Shown here: positions 1 to 7,020 of the stretch, one piece after another | Numbering within the stretch: the first letter of the stretch is position 1 | How the letters are laid out: the number at the start of each line of letters is the position of its first letter | Source: an uncultured cyanobacterium | GTDB lineage: Bacteria > Cyanobacteriota > Cyanobacteriia > Cyanobacteriales > Nostocaceae | NCBI GenBank assembly: GCA_903903925.1 | Contig: CAIVAU010000222.1 | Coordinates: 1-36,122 of the forward strand | Length of the DNA: 36,122 bases | Direction: 5' to 3' | Notes under the pieces: generated by a model | Database searches by the model: none | What the model saw: only the letters and a program-made list of their open reading frames with translations | Told to the model about the DNA's origin: nothing | Program-made: the position numbers and the translations under genes

Positions 1-2
1 CT

Positions 3-321
3 TCCGTTGATATTTCCGGCGATGAAATAAAGGTCGCAACCAAAAAAAATAAATTGTCCTGATTGTAATGTGCGTCATCATCGGAATGGAACGACAACAT
101 ATTTTCACGGCTGTGTAACACCACTAGTGGTTTCTCCTAATAGAAAACAAGTGATTAATTTAGAGCCTGAATTCATAAAAAAACAAGACGGTCACGAAAA
201 ACAAGACTGCGAGAATGCTGCGGTTAAAAGATGGCTAAATAAAAACCCTCAATCGAGATATGCTTATCCTGTAACCCTTTTAGGAGATGACTTATATTCT
301 CATGAACCTATCTGTAAATAA
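3..321 (+). pseudogene. Transposase fragment (IS of unassigned family), frameshifted and truncated
   Basis: This is a fragment of a DDE-type insertion-sequence transposase that enters from the left edge. Frame 3 is coding-like from base 3 to about 45 and then hits a stop at 60. The reading continues in frame 1 (CPDCNVRHHRNGTTTYFH, later QDGHEKQDCENAAVKRWL and LGDDLYSHEP), so a frameshift lies at the run of eight A's at 42-49. From memory, proteins with these motifs are about 400 or more residues long; here the reading stops at 321, where the homologous region should continue. It overlaps the tail of the opposing vapC remnant by 14 bases, so the element was cut off at or before this junction. 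The A-run could in principle be a programmed frameshift site, but the 3' truncation makes decay more likely. Confidence 0.65.
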
Positions 322-748
322 CCCCATCTTTACTAACAAACCAATTTTCAACCCTTAAATCATTAAAAAACTCAAAATCAGAAATATTATTAGTTACTAA
401 AATTAAATTATTACTATAAGAAATACTCGCAATTTGACCCTCTATAAAAGCAGGGGTTTTGCCAATTTTGGATAATCTAGCTCTTTCTTTGGCGTGCCAT
501 TATGCCGCCTTTAAATCATAATTAAAGACTGGTAAATTTAAGACAGACTCATGAATATAATTCCAAAGATACTCTCGCCGCTTAGATTCCGGTAACCGCA
601 AACAACCATGTAGAAGTTCATGAACAACAACACTAGAAACAACAACTTCTGACTTATGAATATCTAATTTGTGTAAAACATTGGCATTAGGAATAGGACG
701 TGCTGGCTCTGAGAGAATATTGGTATCAAGTAAGAATTTCCAGCTCAT
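308..748 (-). pseudogene. PIN-domain toxin (VapC family) with one in-frame nonsense codon
   Basis: VapC toxins are PIN-fold Mg-dependent ribonucleases. The reading starts at 748 (MSWKFLLDTNILSEP, first PIN acidic residue in LLDTN), passes VVHELLHG, and stops at TAA 500-502. The same frame then continues without interruption from tgg-cac-gcc (WHAKERARLSKIGKTP), through IEGQIASIS and LVTNNISDFEFF, to a proper stop at 308-310, giving 146 codons with one internal stop. In relatives the position before WHA is normally Glu, so GAA to TAA is the simplest cause. The last acidic residues of the active site (EGQIA and the TNNISDF segment) lie after the stop, so the short product should be inactive. It overlaps the antitoxin gene by 4 bases (ATGA). 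Recent loss is likely because the rest of the frame is intact. Confidence 0.85.
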
Positions 749-969
749 AGATCAATTTCTCTTCCCACACTCTTATCTCGTAAATCAGCAAAATCCTCAT
801 CAGTAAAGATAATCCCCTCGTTTTGGATTACCTTTATAAATTTTTGTAATCCCGACCAAAAACTATCTCCTTTAGATTCCTCCTTTTTTTTTCGCAGAAA
901 CTCAAATAAATAGTCCCGTTCTTCTGTGGACAAACTGTTAATAGAATTAATAATTTCTTGTAAAGTCAT
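745..969 (-). CDS. Antitoxin of a VapBC-like pair
   Basis: This is a small acidic protein of 74 residues immediately upstream of, and overlapping by ATGA, the PIN toxin pseudogene. Its N-terminus (MTLQEIINSINSLSTEERDY) is an amphipathic helical segment like those of cyanobacterial antitoxins that resemble DUF2281. The C-terminal half (DEDFADLRD) is acidic and would be the toxin-binding tail. A good ribosome-binding site (AGAGGAG) precedes the ATG at 969. Because its partner carries a nonsense codon, the antitoxin may now be an orphan. The assignment rests on gene order and general character, not on a strongly conserved motif. Confidence 0.65.
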   Translation of the reverse strand: MTLQEIINSINSLSTEERDYLFEFLRKKKEESKGDSFWSGLQKFIKVIQNEGIIFTDEDFADLRDKSVGREIDL

Positions 970-1139
970 TAGATAAGCTCCTCTAAACTGAACCCCACCT
1001 TTACTAACTGTATTTTATATTCAAGCCCGCGACACCGTTTACAACAACGTCTTTTCAATGCTTTTCGCCCCCTCCTACACGAAAATGCTCATTTGTTGAC
1101 TGCACTAGCGCTATTTATAGCTTCTAACTAAATTGGTAC

Positions 1140-1280
1140 CTATTGGTGAGTATCGCGCAAGTATTTTAGACTTTCACGGAAAGTGATTGTGTTGGGATGA
1201 TCTACCCCTAAGCTTTTTGAAGCAATTTCCAGTGCTTGCTGATACAAGGGTTTGGCTTCAGCGTACCGTCCTTTTCTACC
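1140..1280 (-). pseudogene. TPR-protein C-terminal remnant
   Basis: On the minus strand a reading without its own start gives RYAEAKPLYQQALEIASKSL and then GVDHPNTITFRESLKYLRD, ending at TAG 1140-1142. This matches the end of kinesin-light-chain-like TPR repeats (AEPLYQQALEI...LG.DHPNT), which are common in large cyanobacterial TPR/NB-ARC proteins. Only about one and a half repeats survive. Upstream it runs directly into the serine-recombinase remnant in another frame, so the two were joined by a deletion or insertion. No function is expected. Confidence 0.7.
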
Positions 1281-1351
1281 CCTTCGAGTTGGCGATCCGG
1301 ATTCTGGTCGGTGCTACTCACGCGAATATAGCCGATACGTTGCCCCTTCAA
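1265..1351 (-). pseudogene. Serine recombinase (resolvase/invertase) N-terminal remnant
   Basis: The minus strand encodes, from TTG at 1351 behind the ribosome-binding site AAGGAG, the residues KGQRIGYIRVSSTDQNPDRQ followed by LEGVEKDGT. This is the diagnostic N-terminus of small serine recombinases; the catalytic Ser is one of the two in RVSS. Homology ends near 1265, where the sequence switches frame into the TPR remnant. Full-length resolvases are about 180-200 residues, so roughly 85 percent is missing, including the DNA-binding helix-turn-helix. It probably marks the edge of a former Tn3-like element or plasmid-derived cassette. Confidence 0.8.
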
Positions 1352-1403
1352 GTTGCACTCCTTGGGAATTTGTAGAAATAGGGTTTGAGATATAAACTAT
1401 CAT

Positions 1404-1474
1404 ATGTTGATTAATAGAAAAATCAACCCTATATCAACATAAAAAGTCGGCTCGGTGATTTGTTGATTTAGGGT
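1404..1474. repeat. Cluster of TGTTGAT/ATCAACA half-sites, res-like
   Basis: Just upstream of the recombinase start there are repeated copies of one short motif in both orientations: ATGTTGATT (1404-1412), AATCAACCCT (1421-1430), ATCAACAT (1433-1440) and TGTTGATTTAGGGT (1461-1474). The outer pair 1404-1411 and 1433-1440 is a perfect inverted repeat. Resolvase genes of Tn3-type elements usually have their res site, made of spaced inverted half-sites, directly upstream, so this is a plausible relic res site. Binding has not been shown; an operator for another protein is possible. Confidence 0.45.
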
Positions 1475-1555
1475 GTACCCCAGATGGACAACTTAATAAC
1501 TTGCATCCGCCATAAGTCAGCTTATAATAACTATTAGACATCTTATTTCTATAAT

Positions 1556-1810
1556 GTGGCTTTTATGGATTACATGAGTTCCAAGGAAGCGCAGACCAAT
1601 TTTGGCGCACTGCTCGATTCCGCGCAACGCAACCCCATCGTAATCAAGCGTCACAAGCGCGACTGCGTGGTTGTCATGTCAATGGCGGATTTCGAGGAAT
1701 ACCGCAAGGCGCGGGCGAAGGCGCTGATGGATTTCTGTGACACAGCTTCTGCCGAAGCCGCCGAAAATGGCATGACGCCGGAGAAGCTGAACGATCTGTT
1801 GCAGTCCTGA
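1556..1810 (+). CDS. Phd/YefM-family antitoxin
   Basis: The protein is 84 residues from the GTG at 1556, or 78 from the likelier ATG at 1574 (MSSKEAQTNFGALLDSAQRN). The N-terminal part has the Phd/YefM DNA-binding signature (EAQTNFGALLDSAQ..PIVIKRHKRDCVVVMSMADFEEYR). Such antitoxins repress their own promoter and neutralise a partner toxin through the C-terminal tail. The codon choice is visibly more GC-rich than that of the neighbours (GCGCAG, CTGCTC, CGCAAGGCGCGG), which suggests acquisition from a GC-richer bacterium. Directly downstream is only the first dozen codons of a PIN-domain toxin, so the pair is broken and the antitoxin is probably an orphan. Confidence 0.8.
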   Translation: MAFMDYMSSKEAQTNFGALLDSAQRNPIVIKRHKRDCVVVMSMADFEEYRKARAKALMDFCDTASAEAAENGMTPEKLNDLLQS

Positions 1811-1820
1811 CAGGGAGCTT

Positions 1821-1860
1821 TTGTTGCGCGTCGTTTTCGATACCAATGTACTAGACATCT
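1821..1860 (+). pseudogene. PIN-domain toxin N-terminal stub
   Basis: Ten bases after the antitoxin stop, behind GGGAG, a TTG start (1821 or 1824) reads LLRVVFDTNVL. This is the beta-1 strand with the first catalytic Asp of a PIN-domain ribonuclease. After about base 1855 the frame continues as unrelated sequence to a stop near 1963. A normal PIN toxin has about 130 residues, so over 90 percent is gone. This identifies the lost partner of the Phd-type antitoxin. Confidence 0.65.
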
Positions 1861-1871
1861 CCGAAAAAGAT

Positions 1872-1900
1872 GTAAGGGCTCAAGGCCGCCGAGCCCCTAC
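1872..1900. repeat. Palindromic GGGCTC/GAGCCC element
   Basis: A short perfect inverted repeat (GGGCTC at 1876-1881, GAGCCC at 1891-1896) followed by CCTAC. Its flanks resemble those of the G+C-rich palindrome at 7619-7637, which also ends in CCCCTAC on the right. Small palindromes of this type are scattered in cyanobacterial genomes. It lies exactly where the PIN toxin homology ends and may have been involved in the breakpoint. Confidence 0.35.
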
Positions 1901-2046
1901 CAAGGCTTTCGGGCAACGCATAATTAATTTTCACGCCTATGTCTACTGGTAAGCAGGCTGCTTGCAGCAAGAGAATCGCTTCCTGCACAGGCGGTACTCC
2001 TAGTCATGGAAGGGGCGAACGTGCATCTGTTTTCGGAGGCAACGAG

Positions 2047-2076
2047 AAACGGCTGAATGTTTAAGAGTTTGGAGTT
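2047..2076 (+). repeat. Duplicate of the 3' end of the coiled-coil gene
   Basis: Bases 2047-2076 match 6600-6629 at 28 of 30 positions. The matched segment covers the last codons and stop of the 401-residue coiled-coil gene (EKRLNV-stop) plus 12 downstream bases. In this copy the plus strand also reads GNEKRLNV-stop. Nothing further upstream in the copy resembles the coiled-coil gene, so it is a short relic of a paralogue or of a rearrangement end point. It now supplies the stop codon of the opposing monooxygenase gene. Confidence 0.7.
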
Positions 2077-3533
2077 GCAGCTACTTCATCAAAATTGCGG
2101 CTGTATACTTTTTGGCTATATTCCTCCCATGCTTGGTTTGATGAGTGGGGAAATAGGGTTAAGGTTGCCTGCTGAATATATTCCATGAACGGGCGACGAA
2201 AGCGCTCATATCTCTCGAATGCTGAGACTATGGCTTGCTTGTTATCCCAATTATTTTCTTTTGCAATGTCAGCAATTAATGTTGTCAATACCATTGCGTC
2301 TTCAAATCCTTGATTGGCTCCTTGAGCCATAAAAGGAGGCATTCCATGTGCAGCATCACCGACTAATACAATTCGTCCTGCACTCCAGGCATTCTCAGAA
2401 ATCCTAGCACGATGAATGTAATACGGTCGTTGCTGTATCTTTTCTGGCGGAGATAACTGCACTAATTCTTTTAGTTCATCAGGAAAACCAGCTTTGTCTA
2501 ACTCCTGCAAAGTAAGATCAAGTAAATCACTGCCCGATTTCCCTTGCAGTGAATCTAACGGTATAGGTAGATGCCCTACATAGCCCATACTCGGTCTTGC
2601 GATTAACAACATTCTCAGACTTTCACTTACATCTCGCTCCGTGTCTCTTGTGTGTTCATAGTTACTCACTGTGACAATTGGCGAACCTGCAAAAAATTTC
2701 TCTTCAAGATGCGATCGCAGTTCGTCTGGGATGTCGGGTATTTCTGTACAATATATTGCAGCGAACCCAGAATATTCTGGAACAGCAAAAGCTTGGTTAG
2801 AGCTACCAGCATAAAGTATTCTACGAAGTGTTGAGTTGATACCGTCTGCTGCAACAATTAGCTTGGCTCGGAATGATTTTGTGACTGATGGTTGAGGATC
2901 GCTGTTTGAATTTTGGGGCTGTGTCTCATGATTGTTTGGTCCCACCCAATGTTCATAGGGGTTGGATTCACTAGAAGTATTACAAACGCAATCAAGCTGG
3001 ACGTATCCATAGTCTGGCTCATCCACAACATTGATGCAACGGTGATTCGGTTTAACTTGTTCTTCTAGGAGCAGTTGTCTCAAGGTAGTTTGGAGAGTGT
3101 ACCAAGAAATTGAAACGCGACCTTCCCCATACTTTTGCAACCAAACACCAAAATCCAGCGAAATTGACTGAACTTTTTGTCCCTCAAAGTTTTTGATTGC
3201 CCATTCCAGTGAAGCCAATGGAGGCTTTTTCGGAGTTTTCTCGTTGTTAGACTGTTGGAAGTCCCCAAAAGTCAGACTCGCTTCTCTGACTGCTTCGTAG
3301 GCTTCAGGATCTACATATCTCAGAGCTTTTAACCCATTGGGTAGAAGATCCACAATCTGCCCAACCTGGCGAAAAGCACTCGTTTGGTCTAATACGAGAA
3401 TATTGTTAATACCTCGTTTGCGTAAACCAACAGCCGTTGCTAAACCAACAGGTCCAGCACCAACTATGACAACATCGTAGATTTTGTTGATAGCTGTATC
3501 TTGTGCTGTTGATTCACTTTGTGCGATGTTCAT
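2061..3533 (-). CDS. FAD-dependent aromatic monooxygenase (PHBH/UbiH family)
   Basis: This is a 490-residue flavoprotein hydroxylase of the p-hydroxybenzoate hydroxylase superfamily, which uses FAD and NAD(P)H to hydroxylate aromatic or polyketide substrates. The dinucleotide motif VVIVGAGPVGLATAVG is near residue 20, the middle motif VAADGINSTLRR near 230 and the FAD/ribityl motif GDAAHGMPPFMAQGANQG near 392. I chose the ATG at 3533 (MNIAQSES); an upstream extension to 3644 is open but has no flavoprotein character. The substrate cannot be told from sequence; salicylate-hydroxylase-like enzymes are similar. The residues before the C-terminal conserved part (LFPHSSNQAWEEYSQKVYSR) look normal. 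Its stop codon lies inside a 30-base segment duplicated from the 3' end of the coiled-coil gene at 5412-6617. It stands alone between relics, with no partner genes. Confidence 0.85.
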   Translation of the reverse strand: MNIAQSESTAQDTAINKIYDVVIVGAGPVGLATAVGLRKRGINNILVLDQTSAFRQVGQIVDLLPNGLKALRYVDPEAYEAVREASLTFGDFQQSNNEKTPKKPPLASLEWAIKNFEGQKVQSISLDFGVWLQKYGEGRVSISWYTLQTTLRQLLLEEQVKPNHRCINVVDEPDYGYVQLDCVCNTSSESNPYEHWVGPNNHETQPQNSNSDPQPSVTKSFRAKLIVAADGINSTLRRILYAGSSNQAFAVPEYSGFAAIYCTEIPDIPDELRSHLEEKFFAGSPIVTVSNYEHTRDTERDVSESLRMLLIARPSMGYVGHLPIPLDSLQGKSGSDLLDLTLQELDKAGFPDELKELVQLSPPEKIQQRPYYIHRARISENAWSAGRIVLVGDAAHGMPPFMAQGANQGFEDAMVLTTLIADIAKENNWDNKQAIVSAFERYERFRRPFMEYIQQATLTLFPHSSNQAWEEYSQKVYSRNFDEVAATPNS

Positions 3534-3666
3534 GAAAATTTCCGCTCTTGTAGTATTTGTGCTACAAAAAATCATGCAATGCTCAATTAGCCAAAAAATC
3601 AAGAACCTCAGCCAAAATTCGCTTGGTTCCCGACAAATAATCAATTACGTCCGTACAGATTTTTAA

Positions 3667-3909
3667 AGTGCTGGTGCGCTTGGGAAATACCCTTCCACTC
3701 CAAACCAAACATTATACCTCAAATGTACAATGGCTGCTATCAATGCAGCCGTGACACGTACACCTGTAAGTACAACCTTGCTGCTATCAAAATTGACCAA
3801 TTTCAGTCCCCTGACTCCCATCCTCTTTGCTAGTTTAATTGGATTTTTCCTTGCTCCCAAAGCCCCCTTAATTGAATCTCAACTCAAGTCGCAGCGAGAA
3901 GCGCATTGA
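3667..3909 (+). pseudogene. ClC-type chloride channel C-terminal fragment
   Basis: The plus strand reads SAGALGKYPST, then MAAINAAVTRTPVSTTLLLS, then KLTNFSPLTPILFASLIGFF and LAPKAPLIESQL, to a TGA at 3907-3909. The segment MAAINAAVTRTP followed by two hydrophobic helices is the conserved end of ClC chloride channel/transporter proteins (GMAA..AAVTRTP). The frame is closed by a stop at 3664 and has no credible start; ClC proteins are over 400 residues, so only the last helices remain. The open frame on the opposite strand here is a shadow. The fragment is 133 bases from the divergent monooxygenase start. Confidence 0.75.
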
Positions 3910-4356
3910 TCGAGGAGGATAACTGAAAATTTGTGATTTACCGAACAAGGCAAAAGTAAAAAGTAAAAAGAAAGAGTTATAAAATTGGGGAGAGGCTACT
4001 AAATTCATTTATGGAAAGACCGATTGGTGTTTAAATTGTAGGACGACGGTGGCAGGATTTCCACCTGAAATGAGCAGTCGTGCAGAAAATTACGCGTTAC
4101 GGGCGTTAATAGCACCATTAGCTTGAAAAATCAATTTATCTAAGTAAAAATTAACATTTGGTCAGATGTGAACGCCAAGCCCTGAAACTTTGGCATTTCA
4201 GTGTTAATAACAAGTATAGGGGTTTGCATTTGAATTCAATCTAGTTTTTGTGGCGGGAGCATCTTGACCGTCCTATATTAGGGTTGGCGAGATACCTGCC
4301 CCACAAAAAATCAAACCCGCTATATGATCTCAATTATTTGAGCGTTGAGAGTTTTT
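3910..4356. other. Intergenic region with a large imperfect palindrome
   Basis: I see no gene here. The stretch contains a short AAAAGT repeat near 3952-3972 and, at 4245-4310, an imperfect inverted repeat: TTTTTGTGG...GGAGCATCTTG on the left pairs with GGCGAGATACC...CCCCACAAAAA on the right. This looks like a dispersed cyanobacterial palindromic repeat or a small MITE-like element rather than a terminator, since it sits just before the lipoprotein gene. The promoter of that gene should lie between about 4140 and 4350, but no clear -35/-10 pair or Zur-type operator was recognised. Confidence 0.5.
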
Positions 4357-5358
4357 ATGTCAAAAAAATTACCATTAACTCCAACCCTACGTGCTGCTTT
4401 TGTCGCCCTGAGTATTGGATTTGTGGGATGTCATAATGCTGGTAATTTGATCAAAACCTCTTACATGACTACCACATCTGCTGGGTCGAACAATAATCTT
4501 CCCCGAGTCGTAGCAACTACGAGTGTACTATGTGATTTAGTCAAACAAGTTGCGGAGGAGACAATCAATCTCATTTGCTTGACTTCCCCTGATACTAACC
4601 CTTACCTTTATCAACCAAAGCCAGAAGACCGCAAAGCCATTGAACAAGCTAAAGTAATTTTCTTTAATGGGTACAATCTTGAGCCTGGGGTGTTGAAATT
4701 ACTTAGATCAAGTAAAAATCATGTACCTAATATTGCAGTCGGTCACCGCGCTGTTTCTCAACCATTACAATCGAGAGAAGGCAACAGTACAGTGCCTAAC
4801 CCTTATGTTTGGCATAATGCCAAGTATGGTATCAAGATGGTAGAGGTCATTAGCAGTAACTTAAGTAAAGTGTTACCTAAAAATGCGTCATTATATAAAA
4901 GCAACGCGCAAAAAATCAAAAGTGAACTGATCCAACTAGATGATTGGATCAAGTCAAGAATTGCTAGCATTCCCGACAATCAACGCAAGTTAGTTACAGT
5001 TGACGATGGAATGAGTTACTATATTCAGGCTTATGGTCTTTCCTCAGCAGGCACATTAGAGGATATTGGCACTGGGGAAAAAGCGACTCCTACACGTGCA
5101 AAATCACTGGTTCAAAGCATCACAAAAGCTAAAGTACCAACAATTTTTGCAGATACCACAAATAAGTCTAATTTAATTCAGAATATAGCCAAAGAAGCGA
5201 AAGTCAAAGTTTCAAAAAGGGAACTGTTTAGCGATAACTTGGGCGTTCTAGGAAGCGAGGGGGACACCTACCAGAAAATGATGGTTGCTAATACACGCAC
5301 AATTGTCGAAGGTTTAGGGGGAACGTACTTGATTTTTGAACCAAAAGTTGCGAGGTAG
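4357..5358 (+). CDS. TroA/ZnuA-family (cluster 9) solute-binding lipoprotein with substituted metal ligands
   Basis: This 333-residue exported protein begins with a lipoprotein signal (hydrophobic stretch, lipobox FVG-C at Cys25). The fold is that of ABC metal-binding proteins of the MntC/ZnuA/TroA group: VVATTSVLCDLVKQVA, QPKPEDRKAIEQAKVIFFNG, IFADTTN and LFSDNLG are all recognisable. In that family the metal is held by two His, one Glu/His/Asp and one Asp. Here the first motif is NPYLYQP (Tyr83 where DPHxYEP has His) and the second is NPYVWHN (Tyr150 where DPHVW has His). The third position may be Asp216 or Asp217, and the final Asp293 is kept. It therefore may not bind Mn/Zn normally. No permease or ATPase gene is adjacent; instead the coiled-coil gene follows after 53 bases. 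I used the ATG at 4357; the TTG at 4345 is weaker. Confidence 0.85.
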   Translation: MSKKLPLTPTLRAAFVALSIGFVGCHNAGNLIKTSYMTTTSAGSNNNLPRVVATTSVLCDLVKQVAEETINLICLTSPDTNPYLYQPKPEDRKAIEQAKVIFFNGYNLEPGVLKLLRSSKNHVPNIAVGHRAVSQPLQSREGNSTVPNPYVWHNAKYGIKMVEVISSNLSKVLPKNASLYKSNAQKIKSELIQLDDWIKSRIASIPDNQRKLVTVDDGMSYYIQAYGLSSAGTLEDIGTGEKATPTRAKSLVQSITKAKVPTIFADTTNKSNLIQNIAKEAKVKVSKRELFSDNLGVLGSEGDTYQKMMVANTRTIVEGLGGTYLIFEPKVAR

Positions 5359-5411
5359 AGGGGGCAGGGGAGCAGGGGGAGAATAACTAATAACTAATAA
5401 CTAACCAAAAA

Positions 5412-6617
5412 ATGACTCTTGAAGAAATTGACAAATTGTTAGCCGATTGGAAAAAGAAACTCGATCTTGTGGGTCAGAACCTGATAGATTTACACGGACT
5501 TCCAACCTACCAGCGGCTTGCTGGTGTTTCTGGGTTTTCCAAGGCGCAACTTGTGGGAGTCACCCAAGCGCGTGTTACTTCAGCCCTAGAGGTCATGAAT
5601 GACTTGTTTGGGTATTTTGACTTGCTTGTACAAACTCTCGCTCAAGCAACTCAACTGCGCTCATCAATATCACGATTTTTGGCATCGCAGCAAAAACTTC
5701 AAGAAATAGAACAAATTCTCACGAAACCATCTATTCAGTTGCCTGTTGTTCAAACTCCGCTAGCAGAAAGAGGTCTTTTAACTGCTGCTGAGACTAGTCG
5801 TGCGATCGCCCCCCAAGAGTTACTTGTGCGGATGACAAACGCCTATGATGTGGCGAAGCAAGTGGTTTTAGCTGTTGACGAAGCTTGGTCACGCTTAGAA
5901 CCTATGCTGAGTCATGCAGAAATCGAGATCCAGAAGCTGCAAAAATTGGCTGACTCCCTTGGCGTAGATTCCTTACAAGAACTTTCCGACCTTCATCAAA
6001 AGATAACTGCCCTGCGTGATATCATAGATAATGATCCCCTCAGGGGTAGCGCAGATTTTACTAGAGAAATTCAGCCTCAGATAGCACGGGTGAAAAGTTC
6101 TCTGGAACAAGTGGCTAAACAGCAGCAGCTTCTCAAAGAAAGTTTTGCTAGCGCTCATCAACTACAATCACAATTAATAGAGCTTCATCGCCAAGCAACA
6201 GACGCCTTTGCTGAAAGCACTTTGAAGGTGGTTGACCATTCAAAGCTGCAAAAGCCGTTAGCAATTGAGCAAATTGAAGCACTTTCATCTTGGCTGAACC
6301 GACTAGAAACCAAGTTTGCTGAAGGTCTTGTACATCCTGTGCAAGTTGGTCTGGAAAACTGGACTACCAAGGGGAAGGAATATTTTGCGGCTGTTGAGGC
6401 AGCATACGCAGCAAACAAAGCACCTTTGCAAACAAGGGCAGAGTTACGCGGACGGCTAGAAGCCCTCAAAGCTAAGGCACTAGCACGAGGACAAGCAGAA
6501 GATACTACTTTAACCGAACTAGCTTTTCAAGCCCAGCAACTTTTGTATACCCGACCAACTCCTTTGGATAGGGCAGAACAGTTAGTGTCTCAATATGAAA
6601 AACGGTTGAATGTTTAA
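5412..6617 (+). CDS. Coiled-coil protein of unknown function, upstream of pknG
   Basis: This is a soluble 401-residue, almost entirely alpha-helical protein. Heptad-like stretches occur through residues 75-110, 160-250 and 280-400, and there is no signal peptide or membrane segment. I recognise no catalytic motif. It starts at ATG 5412, 53 bases after the lipoprotein, in the same direction, and the PknG-type kinase follows in the same direction after a stretch of degraded genes. In mycobacteria PknG works with a solute-binding lipoprotein (GlnH) and a membrane protein with a coiled-coil sensor domain (GlnX); this protein could be a cytoplasmic analogue, but that is inference from order only. 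Its last codons and downstream bases are duplicated at 2047-2076. Confidence 0.75.
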   Translation: MTLEEIDKLLADWKKKLDLVGQNLIDLHGLPTYQRLAGVSGFSKAQLVGVTQARVTSALEVMNDLFGYFDLLVQTLAQATQLRSSISRFLASQQKLQEIEQILTKPSIQLPVVQTPLAERGLLTAAETSRAIAPQELLVRMTNAYDVAKQVVLAVDEAWSRLEPMLSHAEIEIQKLQKLADSLGVDSLQELSDLHQKITALRDIIDNDPLRGSADFTREIQPQIARVKSSLEQVAKQQQLLKESFASAHQLQSQLIELHRQATDAFAESTLKVVDHSKLQKPLAIEQIEALSSWLNRLETKFAEGLVHPVQVGLENWTTKGKEYFAAVEAAYAANKAPLQTRAELRGRLEALKAKALARGQAEDTTLTELAFQAQQLLYTRPTPLDRAEQLVSQYEKRLNV

Positions 6618-6711
6618 GAGTTGGGAGTTAGGTTGGATTGAGGCAACGAAACCCAGCAAATCCCCTATAATGGTTCTAAAGCTAAGTTTTTAATGACTTA
6701 TCAAAGTTAGC

Positions 6712-6996
6712 ATGACTAAACTGTTACAAAAAGCCTTCCAAGAAGCCCAAAAGCTTTCCGCAAATCTCCAAGACGAAATTGCTCAACAACTGTTAGCAGA
6801 TATTGAGAATGAGCTAAAATGGTAGGAAACCTGAGCAAATTCAGATATTAATCTGGATATTCTCCGAAAAATGGCTCAATCAGCATTAATTGAAGACCAA
6901 GAAGGTAAAACCGAAGAAAAAGGTTTTGGTGAGGAGTATCATACAATCCTTGCCAAACCGGATTACCATGAAAAGAATGACATTGCTATGATCTAG
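6712..6996 (+). pseudogene. Antitoxin-like gene inactivated by two nonsense codons
   Basis: From ATG 6712 the frame reads MTKLLQKAFQEAQKLSANLQ, DEIAQQLLADIENELKW, then TAG (6823-6825), ET, TGA (6832-6834), and resumes in the same frame as ANSDINLDILRKMAQSALIE, DQEGKTEEKGFGEE, to a stop at 6994-6996. The parts before and after the stops match one another's expected order in cyanobacterial type II antitoxins (LSPELQDEIAQQL...ENELKWQ...LAEQAL.D...GKT.E.GFDE). The first stop is most simply CAG to TAG. No toxin partner follows; the next gene belongs to an HNH cassette. Confidence 0.8.
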
Positions 6997-7020
6997 AGAC
7001 TTGTACATTCGACCATAGCC

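Noticed and set aside
1187..1375. Plus-strand open frame of 62 codons
   Set aside because: It is antisense to the TPR and serine-recombinase remnants, which explain the sequence; its own translation shows no protein features.
3663..3860. Minus-strand open frame of 65 codons
   Set aside because: The opposite strand reads as the ClC channel C-terminus, so this frame is a shadow.
4100..4356. Zur/Mur box or metal riboswitch before the TroA-type lipoprotein
   Set aside because: No convincing operator or riboswitch core was found; only a dispersed-type palindrome is visible.
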